Source: Taklimakanibacter sp050246735 (GTDB lineage: Bacteria; Pseudomonadota; Alphaproteobacteria; Rhizobiales; Aestuariivirgaceae). From it: 64,000 bases of DNA. The stretch is taken from positions 1 through 64,000 of the forward strand of contig JBFWVM010000010.1 of NCBI GenBank assembly GCA_050246735.1, read 5' to 3'. The stretch's first letter is position 1; each line of letters opens with the position of its first letter. The notes under the pieces were generated by a model. The model saw only the letters and a program-made list of their open reading frames with translations, ran no database searches and was not told where the DNA came from. Shown here one piece after another: positions 53,387 to 63,336 of this stretch. Made by a program: the position numbers and the translations under genes.

Positions 53387-54285
53387 CTCACCAGCTCCAT
53401 GCGGCGGAGCGCCCAGGTGACGATCACCGTGAGGATCGCCACGACGAGAAAGGCCACGGCCGCTGTATAGCTCGTATCGAACTGGGTAAAGCCGATCACG
53501 TAGGTATAGAGCGAGATCGTCTCGGTCATCGAGCCCGGGCCGCCCTCGGTCAGCGCCCAGATGATGTCGAAGATCCTGAAGAGATCGAGCCCCCTGATCA
53601 GCACCGCGATCGCCACCACCGGCTTGATCGCCGGCAGGACGATCTGGCGCAGGACCCGCAGATAGGAGGCGCCGTCGAGCTCGGCGGCCTCGAGCTGCGA
53701 CTGGTCGACATTCGACAGGGCGGCGAGCAGCAGAAGGAACATGAACGGCGTCCACTGCCACACTTCGCAGACGATGATGGCCGGGTAGACATAGGAGGGA
53801 TTGACCGTCCACAGGATGTTGACCGGCTCACCGGCGAAGAAGCTCAGGATCTGCCCGATCGGGCCGAAGCGGACGTCGAACATGAGGCGCCAGGTGGCCC
53901 CGGCGACGATCGGCGAGAGGACCGTCGGCAGCACCAGAAGTGCCACGAAGATCTGCCGCCCCGGCATCCGGTCGAGAAAGAGCTGGGCCATGAGGAAGCC
54001 GAAGACGAGCTCGAGCGGCAATGCGATGACGGTGATCAGCGCGGTATGGCCCAGGGCCTGCCAGAGCCTGGCGTCCCCGAAGAGCTGCCGGTAGTTCAGA
54101 AGCCCCTGGAACGACGTGTCCACGTCGGTCATCGTGATGTTCTGAAAGCTGACGATCAGCGAGTAGATCAGCGGGAACACGCCGACCAGAAGCAGGATGA
54201 GAATACCCGGCGCGATCATCAGGTACTTGAAATATCTGTCGGAGAACACCGACAGGCGGTGCTGGAGCGACGTTGCCGTGGTCAT
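53383..54285 (-). CDS. Sugar ABC permease (MalF/UgpA type)
   Basis: A 300-residue CUT1 permease with six segments and the EAA loop (LEAAELDGASYLRVLRQIVLP). The ATG at 54285 (MTTATSLQHRLSVF) is preferred over a much longer open frame. It is separated from the binding-protein gene by a hairpin. Confidence 0.93.
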   Translation of the reverse strand: MTTATSLQHRLSVFSDRYFKYLMIAPGILILLLVGVFPLIYSLIVSFQNITMTDVDTSFQGLLNYRQLFGDARLWQALGHTALITVIALPLELVFGFLMAQLFLDRMPGRQIFVALLVLPTVLSPIVAGATWRLMFDVRFGPIGQILSFFAGEPVNILWTVNPSYVYPAIIVCEVWQWTPFMFLLLLAALSNVDQSQLEAAELDGASYLRVLRQIVLPAIKPVVAIAVLIRGLDLFRIFDIIWALTEGGPGSMTETISLYTYVIGFTQFDTSYTAAVAFLVVAILTVIVTWALRRMELVR

Positions 54286-54304
54286 GGCGGCAGGATAGCG
54301 CAGG

Positions 54305-54332
54305 AGCGGGCACCGCAAAGGCGGTCCCCGCT
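54305..54332 (-). terminator. Hairpin between the sugar binding-protein gene and permease genes
   Basis: AGCGGG C ACCGC, loop AAAG, GCGGT C CCCGCT: an 11-bp stem with one central C-C mismatch. It lies just after the binding-protein stop, as the hairpin at 27722 does in the polyamine-type operon. Probably protects or attenuates the message. Confidence 0.65.
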
Positions 54333-54344
54333 CTCCTCCGGCGA

Positions 54345-55781
54345 TCAGGGATAGGCGCCGGGCTTCGCCGCCCAGGCCTTGTAGACGTCCTTCTGCTTGT
54401 CCACTCCCACCTTCTGCGTTATCGCGTCGAACTGGGCGGCCATGTTGTCGGCGACCGCCTTGGGGTCCTCGCCCGCCCACAGGCTGCTGAGCGCCTTGGT
54501 CATGGCCTCGTCATACTTGTCCTGCTGCAGGAGCGAGAGATCGAGCAGGCCCTTCTCGCCGGACAGCTTGACCGTGTCGAGATAGGCGCCGGCGTCGGGC
54601 CACAGCTTGCGGTATTCCGCGCTCTCGTAATGGGACGTGCGGAAGGGATCGCGCAGGGTATAGGGCAGTTGCACCCGTTCGAGGCTCGTCTGCTTGCTGT
54701 TCAGCCACTGGATGAACAGATAGGCCGCTTCCTTGTTCTTCGACGTGGACGATATCGACAGCGCGAAGCCGACGCCGAGCTCGGGCCGGCCCAGCGGGTT
54801 GAGCGCATAGCCGACCTTGCCGGCGACCTGCGTCTTGGGCACCCAGTTCAGCGCCACCTCGCCCGAGCCGTAGCCGGCGGCCCAGCGCCCGTAGGGCGGC
54901 CACGAGATCGTCATGGCCGTCGTGCCCTGCAGGAAGTTCGCGAGATTGTCGACGAAGTTCCACTGCTCGACCCCCGGCGGCATGAACTTGTTGTCCGCCA
55001 GCATGGCCCGCAGCACCTCTACGCCGACGTCGCTGTTGACGGTCGCCTTCATCGTTTCGGCGTCGAAGAACTTGCCGCCCTCCATGCGGAAGCGCTCCTG
55101 ATACATGTAGTGGGGATAGGGCGGCGTCCTGAAGAAGCCGGCGCCATAGGTTTTCGGCGCCATCTTGTCGGTTATGAACTGGCCGATATCCGCGAACTGC
55201 TTCCAGTCCGTCGGCGGAGCCAGGTCATAGCCGTGCCTGGCCTTGAACTCCTCCTTCATCTTCGGATCCTCGAAGATGTCCTTGCGATAGTAGAGCAGCA
55301 TGACGTCCCCGTCGTCGGGGAAGCCGTAGATCTTGTCGTCGACCTTCATCTGGTTGTCGCGATAGGCGGGCGCGATGTCCTGCAGTTCGTCGCGATACTC
55401 GTACTGGTCGACGAAGGCGTCGAGCGGCTCCAGGGCTCCGGCCTTCACGAGGTCGGGCATCCAGGAGGGAATGACGTTGAGCGCGTCATAGGCGCCCGCC
55501 CCCGAGCGGTAGTCCTGCATGATCTTGGTGAACATCTGGTCCGTCGGGACCTCCACGACCTTGACCTTGATTCCGGTCAGCTTCTCCCATTTGGGTCCGG
55601 AATAGTTGAGAGGGTCGAGAGACTGAAGCCCCGCCTCCCAGACGATGCTGATCTCCGTCCCGGCATATTTCTTGGCCGCCGCGACGGCGACGTCGGCGGC
55701 ATTCTTGTCCTGGGCAAAAGCCAGTCCCGATGAAAGCGCCAGGAATGAGGCGCCCACCATGAGTTCTCGCCTGTCGACCAT
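54345..55781 (-). CDS. Sugar ABC transporter binding protein
   Basis: A 478-residue SBP_bac_1-type protein. Signal about residues 1-23 (RRELMVGASFLALSSGLAFA, with an RR pair near the start). Then AGTEISIVWEAGLQSLDP and a C-terminal region with SLQ-type helices. Fits CUT1 sugar uptake. ATG at 55781 has GGGAGG six bases upstream. Confidence 0.92.
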   Translation of the reverse strand: MVDRRELMVGASFLALSSGLAFAQDKNAADVAVAAAKKYAGTEISIVWEAGLQSLDPLNYSGPKWEKLTGIKVKVVEVPTDQMFTKIMQDYRSGAGAYDALNVIPSWMPDLVKAGALEPLDAFVDQYEYRDELQDIAPAYRDNQMKVDDKIYGFPDDGDVMLLYYRKDIFEDPKMKEEFKARHGYDLAPPTDWKQFADIGQFITDKMAPKTYGAGFFRTPPYPHYMYQERFRMEGGKFFDAETMKATVNSDVGVEVLRAMLADNKFMPPGVEQWNFVDNLANFLQGTTAMTISWPPYGRWAAGYGSGEVALNWVPKTQVAGKVGYALNPLGRPELGVGFALSISSTSKNKEAAYLFIQWLNSKQTSLERVQLPYTLRDPFRTSHYESAEYRKLWPDAGAYLDTVKLSGEKGLLDLSLLQQDKYDEAMTKALSSLWAGEDPKAVADNMAAQFDAITQKVGVDKQKDVYKAWAAKPGAYP

Positions 55782-55828
55782 GTAGTCCTCCCTTTTGTTT
55801 GCCGGCAGATCCGGCATTCCCACTTCAC

Positions 55829-56578
55829 CTAGTGGATCAGCATTCCTCCATTCACGTCGATGACGGCTCCCGTGACATAGGCCGAGAGGTCCGACGCCAG
55901 GAACAGATAGATGTTGGCGACGTCGCTTGCCGCACCGAGCCTGCCGAGAGGTATTCCCTTGACGATCTCGGCCCGCATGTCGGAAGTCAGCTTGTCGCCG
56001 GTGATGTCGGTCTCGATGAGGCCGGGGGTGACGCAATTGACCCTGATCCCGTGCGGCCCCAGTTCGCGCGCCATCGCCTTGGCCAGTCCGAGGACGCCGG
56101 CCTTCGCCGCTGAATAGTGCGGCCCGCCGAAGATGCCGCCGCCGCGCTGGGCCGAAACGGACGACATGCAGGCGATCGATCCGCTGCCGCGGTCGCGCAT
56201 ATGGGGAATGACCGCCTGGCTCAGATAGAGGACGCCGCGAAGATTGACGTCCATGATCCGCTCCCAGCTCCGTGGATCGATCTCCATCGTCTTCACCGGC
56301 TGGGTGATGCCGGCATTGTTGACGAGGACGTCGATGGCGCCGAACCTTTCGATGGTGCTCGCCACGGCGCTGGCGCAGGCGTCGCGATCGGTCACGTCGC
56401 ATCGGAGCCCCAGATGCCCCGGTCCCAGCGACGCGGCGGCCTCGTGAGCCGCGTTCAGGTCAATATCGAGGATCGCCACCCTCGCCCCTTGTCCGGCAAA
56501 GGCCCTCGCCGTCGCCAAGCCGATGCCGCGCTTGCTGGCGGCGCCCGATATGACCGCGGTTTTTCCCGCCAGAAGCAA
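55829..56578 (-). CDS. Short-chain dehydrogenase/reductase
   Basis: A 249-residue classical SDR. Cofactor motif SGAASKRGIG (11-20), acidic D38-region in AILDIDLN favouring NAD, NNAG, catalytic YSAAK, and a C-terminal GAVIDVNGGMLI. TTG start at 56578 with GGGAGG upstream; the open frame extends 21 codons further without family character. First gene of the sugar operon, divergent from a LysR gene. Confidence 0.92.
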   Translation of the reverse strand: MLLAGKTAVISGAASKRGIGLATARAFAGQGARVAILDIDLNAAHEAAASLGPGHLGLRCDVTDRDACASAVASTIERFGAIDVLVNNAGITQPVKTMEIDPRSWERIMDVNLRGVLYLSQAVIPHMRDRGSGSIACMSSVSAQRGGGIFGGPHYSAAKAGVLGLAKAMARELGPHGIRVNCVTPGLIETDITGDKLTSDMRAEIVKGIPLGRLGAASDVANIYLFLASDLSAYVTGAVIDVNGGMLIH

Positions 56579-56684
56579 GAAAGCCTCCCGTTTCGCGTTT
56601 CTTCTTTCGTCCAGAATGCGCGCAGGCCGGGTTTCCGACAAACGCGACCTTTACAAGAACACATGAATCCGGTTCACTGATCTG

Positions 56685-57566
56685 ATGCAGCTGTCCTATC
56701 TCCGGGCTTTCGAGGCCGCTGCCCGCATGGGCTCGTTCCAGGAGGCGGCCGTCGAGCTTCACCTGTCGCCGAGCGCCGTCAGCCATGCGATCAGGAAGCT
56801 CGAGCAGAATCTGGGCGCGGCGCTGTTCGAGCGCGACGGCCGCAAGACACGCCTCAGCGCCGACGGCCGGGCGCTCATGCGCCATGTCGGGCCGGCGTTC
56901 GACGACATACGCCGCGGGGTGGGCCTGGTTTCGACCCGCGGCCCCAAGGTGCTGCGCGTTCACTCCGCGCCCAGCTTCGCGGCCCAGTGGCTCACGCCGC
57001 GGCTGCCGCAGTTCCTCGCCACCAATCCGGACATCGAGATCCGCCTGTCGGCCGGGACCGACTACACGCGCTTCACCAACGACGAGTTCGACGCCGACAT
57101 CGTCTATGGGCGGCAGAACCAGGACGGCGTCGTCGTCCTGCCCCTCGGCGAGGAGGTCGTGACGCCGCTGTGCACGCCCAAGCTGGCCGGCCTGGTCCGG
57201 ACGCCCAAGGACCTGCTGCGCCATGCGCTGATCGACAGCGACAACAAGCAGGTGAGATGGCCGGACTGGTTCGCCGCCAACGGGCTGCAGGCCCCGCCGC
57301 CGCACGGAATGCGCTTCGACCGGAGCTTTCTGGCCATATCGGCGGCCGCCAGCGGCCTCGGCATCGCCCTCGAATCGACCCGGCTCGCCGAGCGCGAGAT
57401 CGCCGACGGACGCCTCCTGCCCATCCTTTCCGGCAACTCGGCGGACATCCGCTATGTCGGACATTTCCTCGTGTTTCCGCGGATCGCGGTCAGGCGGCAC
57501 ACATTGCAGATCTTCATGCGGTGGATCGCGCGGGAGCTCGGGCTCGAATTCGCCAATCCGATATGA
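56685..57566 (+). CDS. LysR-family regulator (GcvA-like)
   Basis: A 293-residue LysR regulator. HTH: LRAFEAAARMGSFQEAAVEL and LSPSAVSHAIRKLEQ. The substrate domain has SAPSFAAQWLTPRLPQFL, typical of the GcvA-like group. Divergent from the SDR-sugar transporter operon across a 106-bp gap, so it probably controls it. Confidence 0.92.
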   Translation: MQLSYLRAFEAAARMGSFQEAAVELHLSPSAVSHAIRKLEQNLGAALFERDGRKTRLSADGRALMRHVGPAFDDIRRGVGLVSTRGPKVLRVHSAPSFAAQWLTPRLPQFLATNPDIEIRLSAGTDYTRFTNDEFDADIVYGRQNQDGVVVLPLGEEVVTPLCTPKLAGLVRTPKDLLRHALIDSDNKQVRWPDWFAANGLQAPPPHGMRFDRSFLAISAAASGLGIALESTRLAEREIADGRLLPILSGNSADIRYVGHFLVFPRIAVRRHTLQIFMRWIARELGLEFANPI

Positions 57567-57599
57567 CGGCGGCGGGCGGCGGGCCGCCGGACCGGCGTT

Positions 57600-59017
57600 T
57601 CACGCTTCCCGGCGAAGACCGACCCTGCCCTGCTGCCGGCGCTTCATGGCGTCGTAGGTCGCATATTTGTAGAGCTCGGCCAGGCTCGGAAAATTGAAGC
57701 AGGCGTCGATGAAAGCCTGGGACGGGGCGTTCATCTGCATCGCCATGAGACCCACATTGATCAGTTCGATCGCCTGCTCGCCGATCATGTGGGCGCCGAT
57801 CAGCTTCATGTCGGGAAGACCGTAGACCAGCTTCAGCAGGCCGGCATCATCGCCGATGACGCCGCCCCGGGCATTGTTGCGGTAACGCGCCCGGCCGACG
57901 ACGTGATCGATGCCCCGGCGCTGCGCCTCGTCCTCGCTCGTCCCCACCATCGAGCATTCGGGGATGGTGTAGATGCCGTAGGGCAGAAGGGCGGGCACCT
58001 GCTGCTTGTACTTCAGGTCGAAGGCATGCACCATGGCGAGGCGGGCCTGCTCCATCGATGTCGAGGCGAGGGCGGGGAAGCCGATCACGTCGCCGGCGGC
58101 GCGGATGTGCGGCTGCGCCGTCCGGAATGTGTCGTCGACCGCGAGAAAGCCCCGCGCGTCGGCGGCCAGTCCGGCCTTCTCCAGCGCCAGGCCGTCGGTG
58201 TTGCCGCGGCGGCCGGCGGCCACGACGACGGCATCGGCCTTGAGCTCGCGGCCGCTGTCGAGCGTCAGCGTGAAAGGCGGGCCCTCGCCGACCCGCTCCA
58301 CCCGGCTGGACGCGATGAGATCGACGCCCTTCTGCATCAGGCTCTCCTGCAGCAGCGCCGCGATCTCGGAATCGAGGAAGGACAGGTATGTCGCGGTCGA
58401 GTCGACCAGCGTCACCGACGCGCCGAGCAGGGCCATGACGCAGGCATATTCGCATCCGATCGGACCCGCGCCGACGACGACGAGATTCCCGGGCATGCCG
58501 TCGGCGCGCATGAAGCTGTTGGAATCGTAGATCCCGGTGCGGCCGAAATCGAATTGCGGAGGATGATGAGGGCGCGAGCCGCAGGCGATCAGGATGACTT
58601 CCGCCGACAGCACAACGGGCGGCCGGCGCGGATGCTCGACCCGCACGGTATGCGGATCGATGAAGGACGCCTGGCCCGGCACGATGTCGACATGGTGATT
58701 GTCCAGGTTCGTCAGCACCTTCTGCTGATAGTCGCGCACCAGCGCCTGTTCCCTGGCGAGGAAATCGCGAAGCGTGGCGCGTTCCTTGGTGTGGAAGGCG
58801 ACGGCCTGCAGGCCGCGCGACTGAAGGCCGGCCAGGCTCAAGGCGGTCTCGCGCAGCGCCTTGAAGGGGATGCTCGTATTCGCCACCGCTCCGCCGAGCG
58901 ACGGCGCGCGCTCGACCAGCGCCACGCGCTTGCCGAAATAGGCGGCCTGTGCCGCTCCTTTCTCGCCGGCGGCCCGCCACCGATCACGATCAGGTCATGC
59001 TTCGCGGCCTTCATCAT
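57600..59017 (-). pseudogene. sthA: Soluble pyridine nucleotide transhydrogenase-like gene, frameshifted
   Basis: Two frames form one SthA-like flavoprotein. The N-terminus MMKAAKHDLIVIGGGP starts at 59017; the rest (VALVERAPSLGGAVANTSIP, VVVGAGPIGCEYA, RAAGDVIGFPALAS and a C-terminal dimerisation domain) is in the next frame. One base is missing near 58970, inside the first GxGxxG-AG motif. The family moves hydride between NADPH and NAD+. The usual redox cysteine pair is absent, as expected for SthA. The break may be a sequencing error. Confidence 0.8.
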
Positions 59018-59213
59018 CCCTCCACGACCCCTTCGATGAAGCCGCCATTGCGGAAGCGGGATAAAGACTCGCAAATCCGCTTCGACCCCGTCGAGGTTGC
59101 CCCACTTTGCCGCGACAGTCCATGTCGGCGTCGCCGACCGAGGCTACCTTGCCCGGCCTGCCACATCACGCGATCGTGTGGAACGAAATGCCGCCCTGCC
59201 CGATTGAGCTCAT

Positions 59214-59471
59214 ATGCCCGATACTCCACAGAAGGCGGCAGGTAAGCGCCGCGAACCCCGCCTCGCCCCAGGCACCGTCCAGATGGTCGTCGTCGGCGCC
59301 CTTCTGCTCGTGGTGCTGAGCGTGATCATCGAATATCTTCTGGGTGATTTCAGAGGCCTCAATGCCGGGGCGGATTTCGGCCTCGTCACCGGAATAGCCC
59401 TTCTCGTGGCCCTGTGCGCCGGCATCCTTGCCGCCGCGTTCCATGTGCATGGGCGAAAGGGCGGACGTTAG
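59214..59471 (+). CDS. Small two-helix membrane protein
   Basis: An 85-residue hypothetical with a basic N-terminus (about 1-20), a strong membrane segment (TVQMVVVGALLLVVLSVIIE) and a second one (FGLVTGIALLVALCAGILAA). I do not recognise it. The gap after it (59472-59738) shows only a likely promoter region for the next operon. Confidence 0.6.
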   Translation: MPDTPQKAAGKRREPRLAPGTVQMVVVGALLLVVLSVIIEYLLGDFRGLNAGADFGLVTGIALLVALCAGILAAAFHVHGRKGGR

Positions 59472-59738
59472 GCCAGGGGCGCGAAGCGGCGGTCCTCGGT
59501 CATGTCCCCGGCAACCTTCGCAAAAAGTCTAGTTTTACGTGCCGAGCGGTCGATGTTACCGTTCGCCGATGTTGCGCGTTTCACGTCGGGTTCCGGCCCG
59601 GCGTGATCCCCGCGCTTCAGTCCTGCACGTGTCCACCGACCGCGGATCCGTGAACCATAACGACCAGCCGGCCGTTCATGCGGAGCCGGGCCCGATACGG
59701 GCATTCCGCAGGCGGCCGTCCAACAGGGAGAACCACCC

Positions 59739-60947
59739 GTGAAGATGCTGCATCTCGTTTCGGCCGCGCTCCTGGCCGCCACCGCCATCCCCGCCTCCGC
59801 CGCTTCGATCTCGGACGGCAAGGTCAAGATCGGCATCCTCAACGACCAGTCGGGCGTCTATGCCGATTTCGGCGGCAAATGGTCGTTCGAGGCGGCCAAG
59901 ATGGCGGTCGAGGATTTCGGCGGCAAGGTCCAGGGGGCGCCCGTCGAGGTGATCAGCGCCGATCACCAGAACAAGCCCGACATCGCCGCCAACATCGCCC
60001 GCCAGTGGTATGACACCGAGCAGGTCGATTCGATCATGGAGCTGACGACCTCCTCGGTGGCGCTGGCCGTCCAGGGCATATCGGCGGAGAAGAAGAAGAT
60101 CGACATCGTCACCGGTGCTGCGACGACGGACCTCACGGGCAAGGCCTGCTCGCCCTACGGCTTCCACTGGGCCTACGACACCCATGCGCTCGCGGTCGGC
60201 ACCGGCGGCGCCCTCGTCAAGCAGGGCGGCGACAGCTGGTACTTCCTGACCGCCGACTATGCCTTCGGCTACTCGCTCGAGGAGCAGACCGCGAACTTCG
60301 TCAAGTCGCAGGGCGGCAAGGTGCTGGGCTCGGTGCGCCATCCGCTCGGCACCACCGACTATTCATCCTTCCTGCTCCAGGCGCAGTCCTCGGGCGCCAA
60401 GGTCGTCGGCCTCGCCAATGCCGGCCTCGATACCGCCAACTCGATCAAGCAGGCGGCCGAGTTCGGCATCGTCGCCGGCGGCCAGCGCATGGCGGCGCTG
60501 CTGTTCACGCTCGCGGAAGTGCATGGCCTCGGCCTCGAGGCGGCGCAGGGCCTGACCCTCACCGAGGGCTTCTACTGGGACCGCAACGACGAGTCGCGCG
60601 CCTTCGCCAAGCGCTTCATGGAGCGGACCGGCCGCATGCCCAACATGATCCAGGCCGGCACCTATTCGGCGGTCACCCAGTATCTGAAGGCGATCGACAA
60701 GGCCGGCACCGACGAAACGGAAGCGGTCTCCAGGGAGCTTCACTCGATGCCGGTCGAGGACGTCTTCGCCCGCGGCGGCAAGGTCACCGACAACGGTCGC
60801 ATGGTCTACGACATGTATCTGATGGAGGTGAAGAAGCCCTCGGAAAGCAAGCAGCCCTGGGACTACTACAAGGTGCTGGCCACGGTCCCGGGCGACGAGG
60901 CCTTCATCAAGCCGGCCGACAGCGGCTGCCCGCTGGTCGCCAAGTGA
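59739..60947 (+). CDS. Branched-chain-amino-acid-type ABC binding protein
   Basis: A 402-residue LivJ/Peripla_BP_6-type binding protein. Signal about residues 1-21 (LHLVSAALLAATAIPASA), then KVKIGILNDQSGVYADFGG and DHQNKPDIAANIARQW. HAAC family members bind amino acids, amides or aromatics. GTG start at 59739 with AGGGAG upstream. First of five genes. Confidence 0.93.
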   Translation: MKMLHLVSAALLAATAIPASAASISDGKVKIGILNDQSGVYADFGGKWSFEAAKMAVEDFGGKVQGAPVEVISADHQNKPDIAANIARQWYDTEQVDSIMELTTSSVALAVQGISAEKKKIDIVTGAATTDLTGKACSPYGFHWAYDTHALAVGTGGALVKQGGDSWYFLTADYAFGYSLEEQTANFVKSQGGKVLGSVRHPLGTTDYSSFLLQAQSSGAKVVGLANAGLDTANSIKQAAEFGIVAGGQRMAALLFTLAEVHGLGLEAAQGLTLTEGFYWDRNDESRAFAKRFMERTGRMPNMIQAGTYSAVTQYLKAIDKAGTDETEAVSRELHSMPVEDVFARGGKVTDNGRMVYDMYLMEVKKPSESKQPWDYYKVLATVPGDEAFIKPADSGCPLVAK

Positions 60948-61738
60948 CGGCGGCGGCGGTGGCCGCCCCTGAGACCGAAGCTGCCTCGAGCGGGCCGCGG
61001 GTGGTGCTTTCCGCCCGCGGCCTCAGGCGCGACTTCGCCGGCTTCGTCGCGCTCAACGACGTCGACCTCGACGTCCGTCACGGGCAGATCCACGCGCTGA
61101 TCGGCCCCAATGGCGCCGGCAAGACGACCGTCTTCAACCTCCTGACCAAGTTCCTGGCGCCGACCGGCGGCCGGATCGAGCTCAACGGCCAGGACATCAC
61201 CAGCCTGCCCCCGGCTAAGGTGGCGCGCCTCGGGCTGGTGCGCTCGTTCCAGATCTCGGCGATCTTTCCCCATCTCAGCGTGCTCGACAATGTCCGCGTC
61301 GCCTTGCAGCGGCCGGGCGGGCTGGCGGTCCAGTTCTGGCGGTCGCTCGCGGCGCTCGAGCGCCTGACGCCACGGGCCGAGGAGCTGCTCCATTCGGTCG
61401 GCCTCCACGAGGCGCGCCACCAGCTCGCCTCGGACCTCTCCTATGGGCGAAAGCGCGTGCTCGAGATCGCCACCACGCTGGCGCTCGATCCCAAGGTGCT
61501 GCTGCTCGACGAGCCGATGGCCGGCATGGGCCACGAGGATGTGAGCCGGATCTCGGAGATCATCCGCTCGGTGGCGCGCGACCGCGCCGTGCTGATGGTC
61601 GAGCACAATCTCGCGGTGGTGGCCGATCTCTGCGACTGGATCACCGTGCTGCAGAGGGGCGAGGTGCTCGCCGCCGGCGATTACGCCACGGTCAGCGAGG
61701 ACGAGAGGGTCAAGGTCGCCTATATGGGGACGGCATGA
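60944..61738 (+). CDS. livG: Branched-chain-type ABC ATPase (LivG-like)
   Basis: A 264-residue ATPase. Walker A GPNGAGKTT, signature LSYGRKR, Walker B LLLDEPMAGM, switch MVEHNLAVV. GTG start overlaps the binding-protein stop (GTGA). Symbol given by family position, not by proven substrate. Confidence 0.93.
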   Translation: MTAAAVAAPETEAASSGPRVVLSARGLRRDFAGFVALNDVDLDVRHGQIHALIGPNGAGKTTVFNLLTKFLAPTGGRIELNGQDITSLPPAKVARLGLVRSFQISAIFPHLSVLDNVRVALQRPGGLAVQFWRSLAALERLTPRAEELLHSVGLHEARHQLASDLSYGRKRVLEIATTLALDPKVLLLDEPMAGMGHEDVSRISEIIRSVARDRAVLMVEHNLAVVADLCDWITVLQRGEVLAAGDYATVSEDERVKVAYMGTA

Positions 61739-62445
61739 CCGGTCCGGCTCCCCTGCTCTCGGTCCGCGGCCTCCACGCCTGGTACGGCGAGAGCCACGCG
61801 CTGCACGGCGTCGACCTCGACGTCAGCGAAGGCGAGACGGTGACGCTGCTCGGCCGCAACGGCGTCGGCAAGACCACGACGCTGCGCGCCATCATGGGCC
61901 TCATCCGCAAGCGCCGGGGCGCGATCACCTTCCGGGGCGGCGACCTGATGCGCCTGCCGCTGCACGGCACCGCGCGCGCCGGCATCGGCTTCGTGCCGGA
62001 GGAGCGCGGCATCTTCGCCACCCTCACCGTGGACGAGAACCTGGTCCTGCCGCCGGTCGTCGCCAAAGGCGGCATGAGCGTCGAGGACATCTTCCATCTG
62101 TTTCCCAATCTCAAGGAACGCCGCAACAGCCCGGGCGGCAAGCTTTCCGGCGGCGAGCAGCAGATGCTGGCCATTGCGCGCATGCTGCGGACGGGGGTCA
62201 GGACGCTCCTCCTCGACGAGCCGACCGAGGGTCTCGCGCCCGTCATCGTGCAGCGCATCGGCGAGCTCCTCGCGACGCTGAAGAAGGCCGGCATGACCAT
62301 TCTCCTGGTCGAGCAGAACTTCCGCTTCGCCAGCCGCATCGCCGACCGCTTCTATCTGATGGAGCACGGCAGGGTGACGGCCGGCTTTCCGGTCTCGCAG
62401 CTCGAGCAGCGCATGGGCGAGCTCCACGACGTCCTGGGGGTATGA
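61735..62445 (+). CDS. livF: Branched-chain-type ABC ATPase (LivF-like)
   Basis: A 236-residue ATPase. Walker A GRNGVGKTT, FVPEERGIFATLTV, LSGGEQQMLAIARML, LLLDEPTEGLAP and LVEQNFRFA are all LivF hallmarks. ATGA overlap with livG. Confidence 0.94.
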   Translation: MTGPAPLLSVRGLHAWYGESHALHGVDLDVSEGETVTLLGRNGVGKTTTLRAIMGLIRKRRGAITFRGGDLMRLPLHGTARAGIGFVPEERGIFATLTVDENLVLPPVVAKGGMSVEDIFHLFPNLKERRNSPGGKLSGGEQQMLAIARMLRTGVRTLLLDEPTEGLAPVIVQRIGELLATLKKAGMTILLVEQNFRFASRIADRFYLMEHGRVTAGFPVSQLEQRMGELHDVLGV

Positions 62446-63335
62446 TGGCGGCGACGGTCTTCGGCATCCCGATCCAGGCGTTTCTCGGCCAGCTGCTGGT
62501 CGGGCTGATCAACGGCTCGTTCTACGCCATGCTGAGCCTCGGGCTCGCCATCATCTTCGGCCTGCTGCGCGTCATCAACTTCGCCCATGGCGCGCAATAC
62601 ATGCTGGGCGCCTTCGCCGGCTACCTGCTGCTGTCCATCGCCGGCATCGGCTACTGGCCGGCGCTGATCCTGGTTCCGGTGATCGTGGGGCTGAGCGGCA
62701 TACTGGTCGAGCGCCTGGCGCTGTCGCGCCTCTACACCATCGACCCGCTCTACGGACTCCTCTTCACCTTCGGCCTCGCTTTGGTGCTCGAAGGCGTCTT
62801 CCGCTACTACTACGGCGTCTCCGGCAATCCCTATTCGGTGCCGGCGCTCCTTGCCGGCGGCACCAATCTGGGCTTCATGTTCCTGCCCAACTATCGCGCC
62901 TGGGTGGTGGTCGCCTCGCTCATCGTGTGCCTCGGCACGTGGCTCGCCATCGAGAAGACCAGGTTCGGCGCCTATCTGCGCGCCGCGACCGAGAATCCGA
63001 GCCTGGTGCAGGCCTTCGGCGTCAACGTGCCCCTGCTTCTCACCCTCACCTACGGGCTGGGCTCGGCGCTGGCGGGGCTCGCCGGCATACTTGCCGCGCC
63101 CGTCTACCAGGTCAGTCCGCTCATGGGGTCGAACCTGATCATCGTCGTCTTCGCCGTCGTCGTGGTCGGCGGCATGGGATCGATCCTCGGCGCCATCGTC
63201 ACCGGCTATGTGCTGGGCCTGGCCGAGGGCCTGACCAAGGTGTTCTATCCCGAAGCCTCCAACATCGTGATCTTCGTGATCATGGCCATCGTGCTCCTGG
63301 TCCGGCCGGCCGGCCTCTTCGGAAAGGACGCCTGA
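62442..63335 (+). CDS. livH: Branched-chain-type ABC permease (LivH-like)
   Basis: A 297-residue permease with about eight segments: GLINGSFYAMLSLGLAIIFG, RVINFAHGAQYMLGAF and a C-terminal VLLVRPAGLFGKDA. ATGA overlap with livF. Confidence 0.93.
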   Translation: MMAATVFGIPIQAFLGQLLVGLINGSFYAMLSLGLAIIFGLLRVINFAHGAQYMLGAFAGYLLLSIAGIGYWPALILVPVIVGLSGILVERLALSRLYTIDPLYGLLFTFGLALVLEGVFRYYYGVSGNPYSVPALLAGGTNLGFMFLPNYRAWVVVASLIVCLGTWLAIEKTRFGAYLRAATENPSLVQAFGVNVPLLLTLTYGLGSALAGLAGILAAPVYQVSPLMGSNLIIVVFAVVVVGGMGSILGAIVTGYVLGLAEGLTKVFYPEASNIVIFVIMAIVLLVRPAGLFGKDA

Positions 63336-63336
63336 C

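Noticed and set aside
57567..57599. Bidirectional terminator between the LysR gene and the sthA-like gene
   Set aside because: The G/C-rich inverted sequence has a short stem, a 2-nt loop and only a three-base T run, so support is too weak to call.
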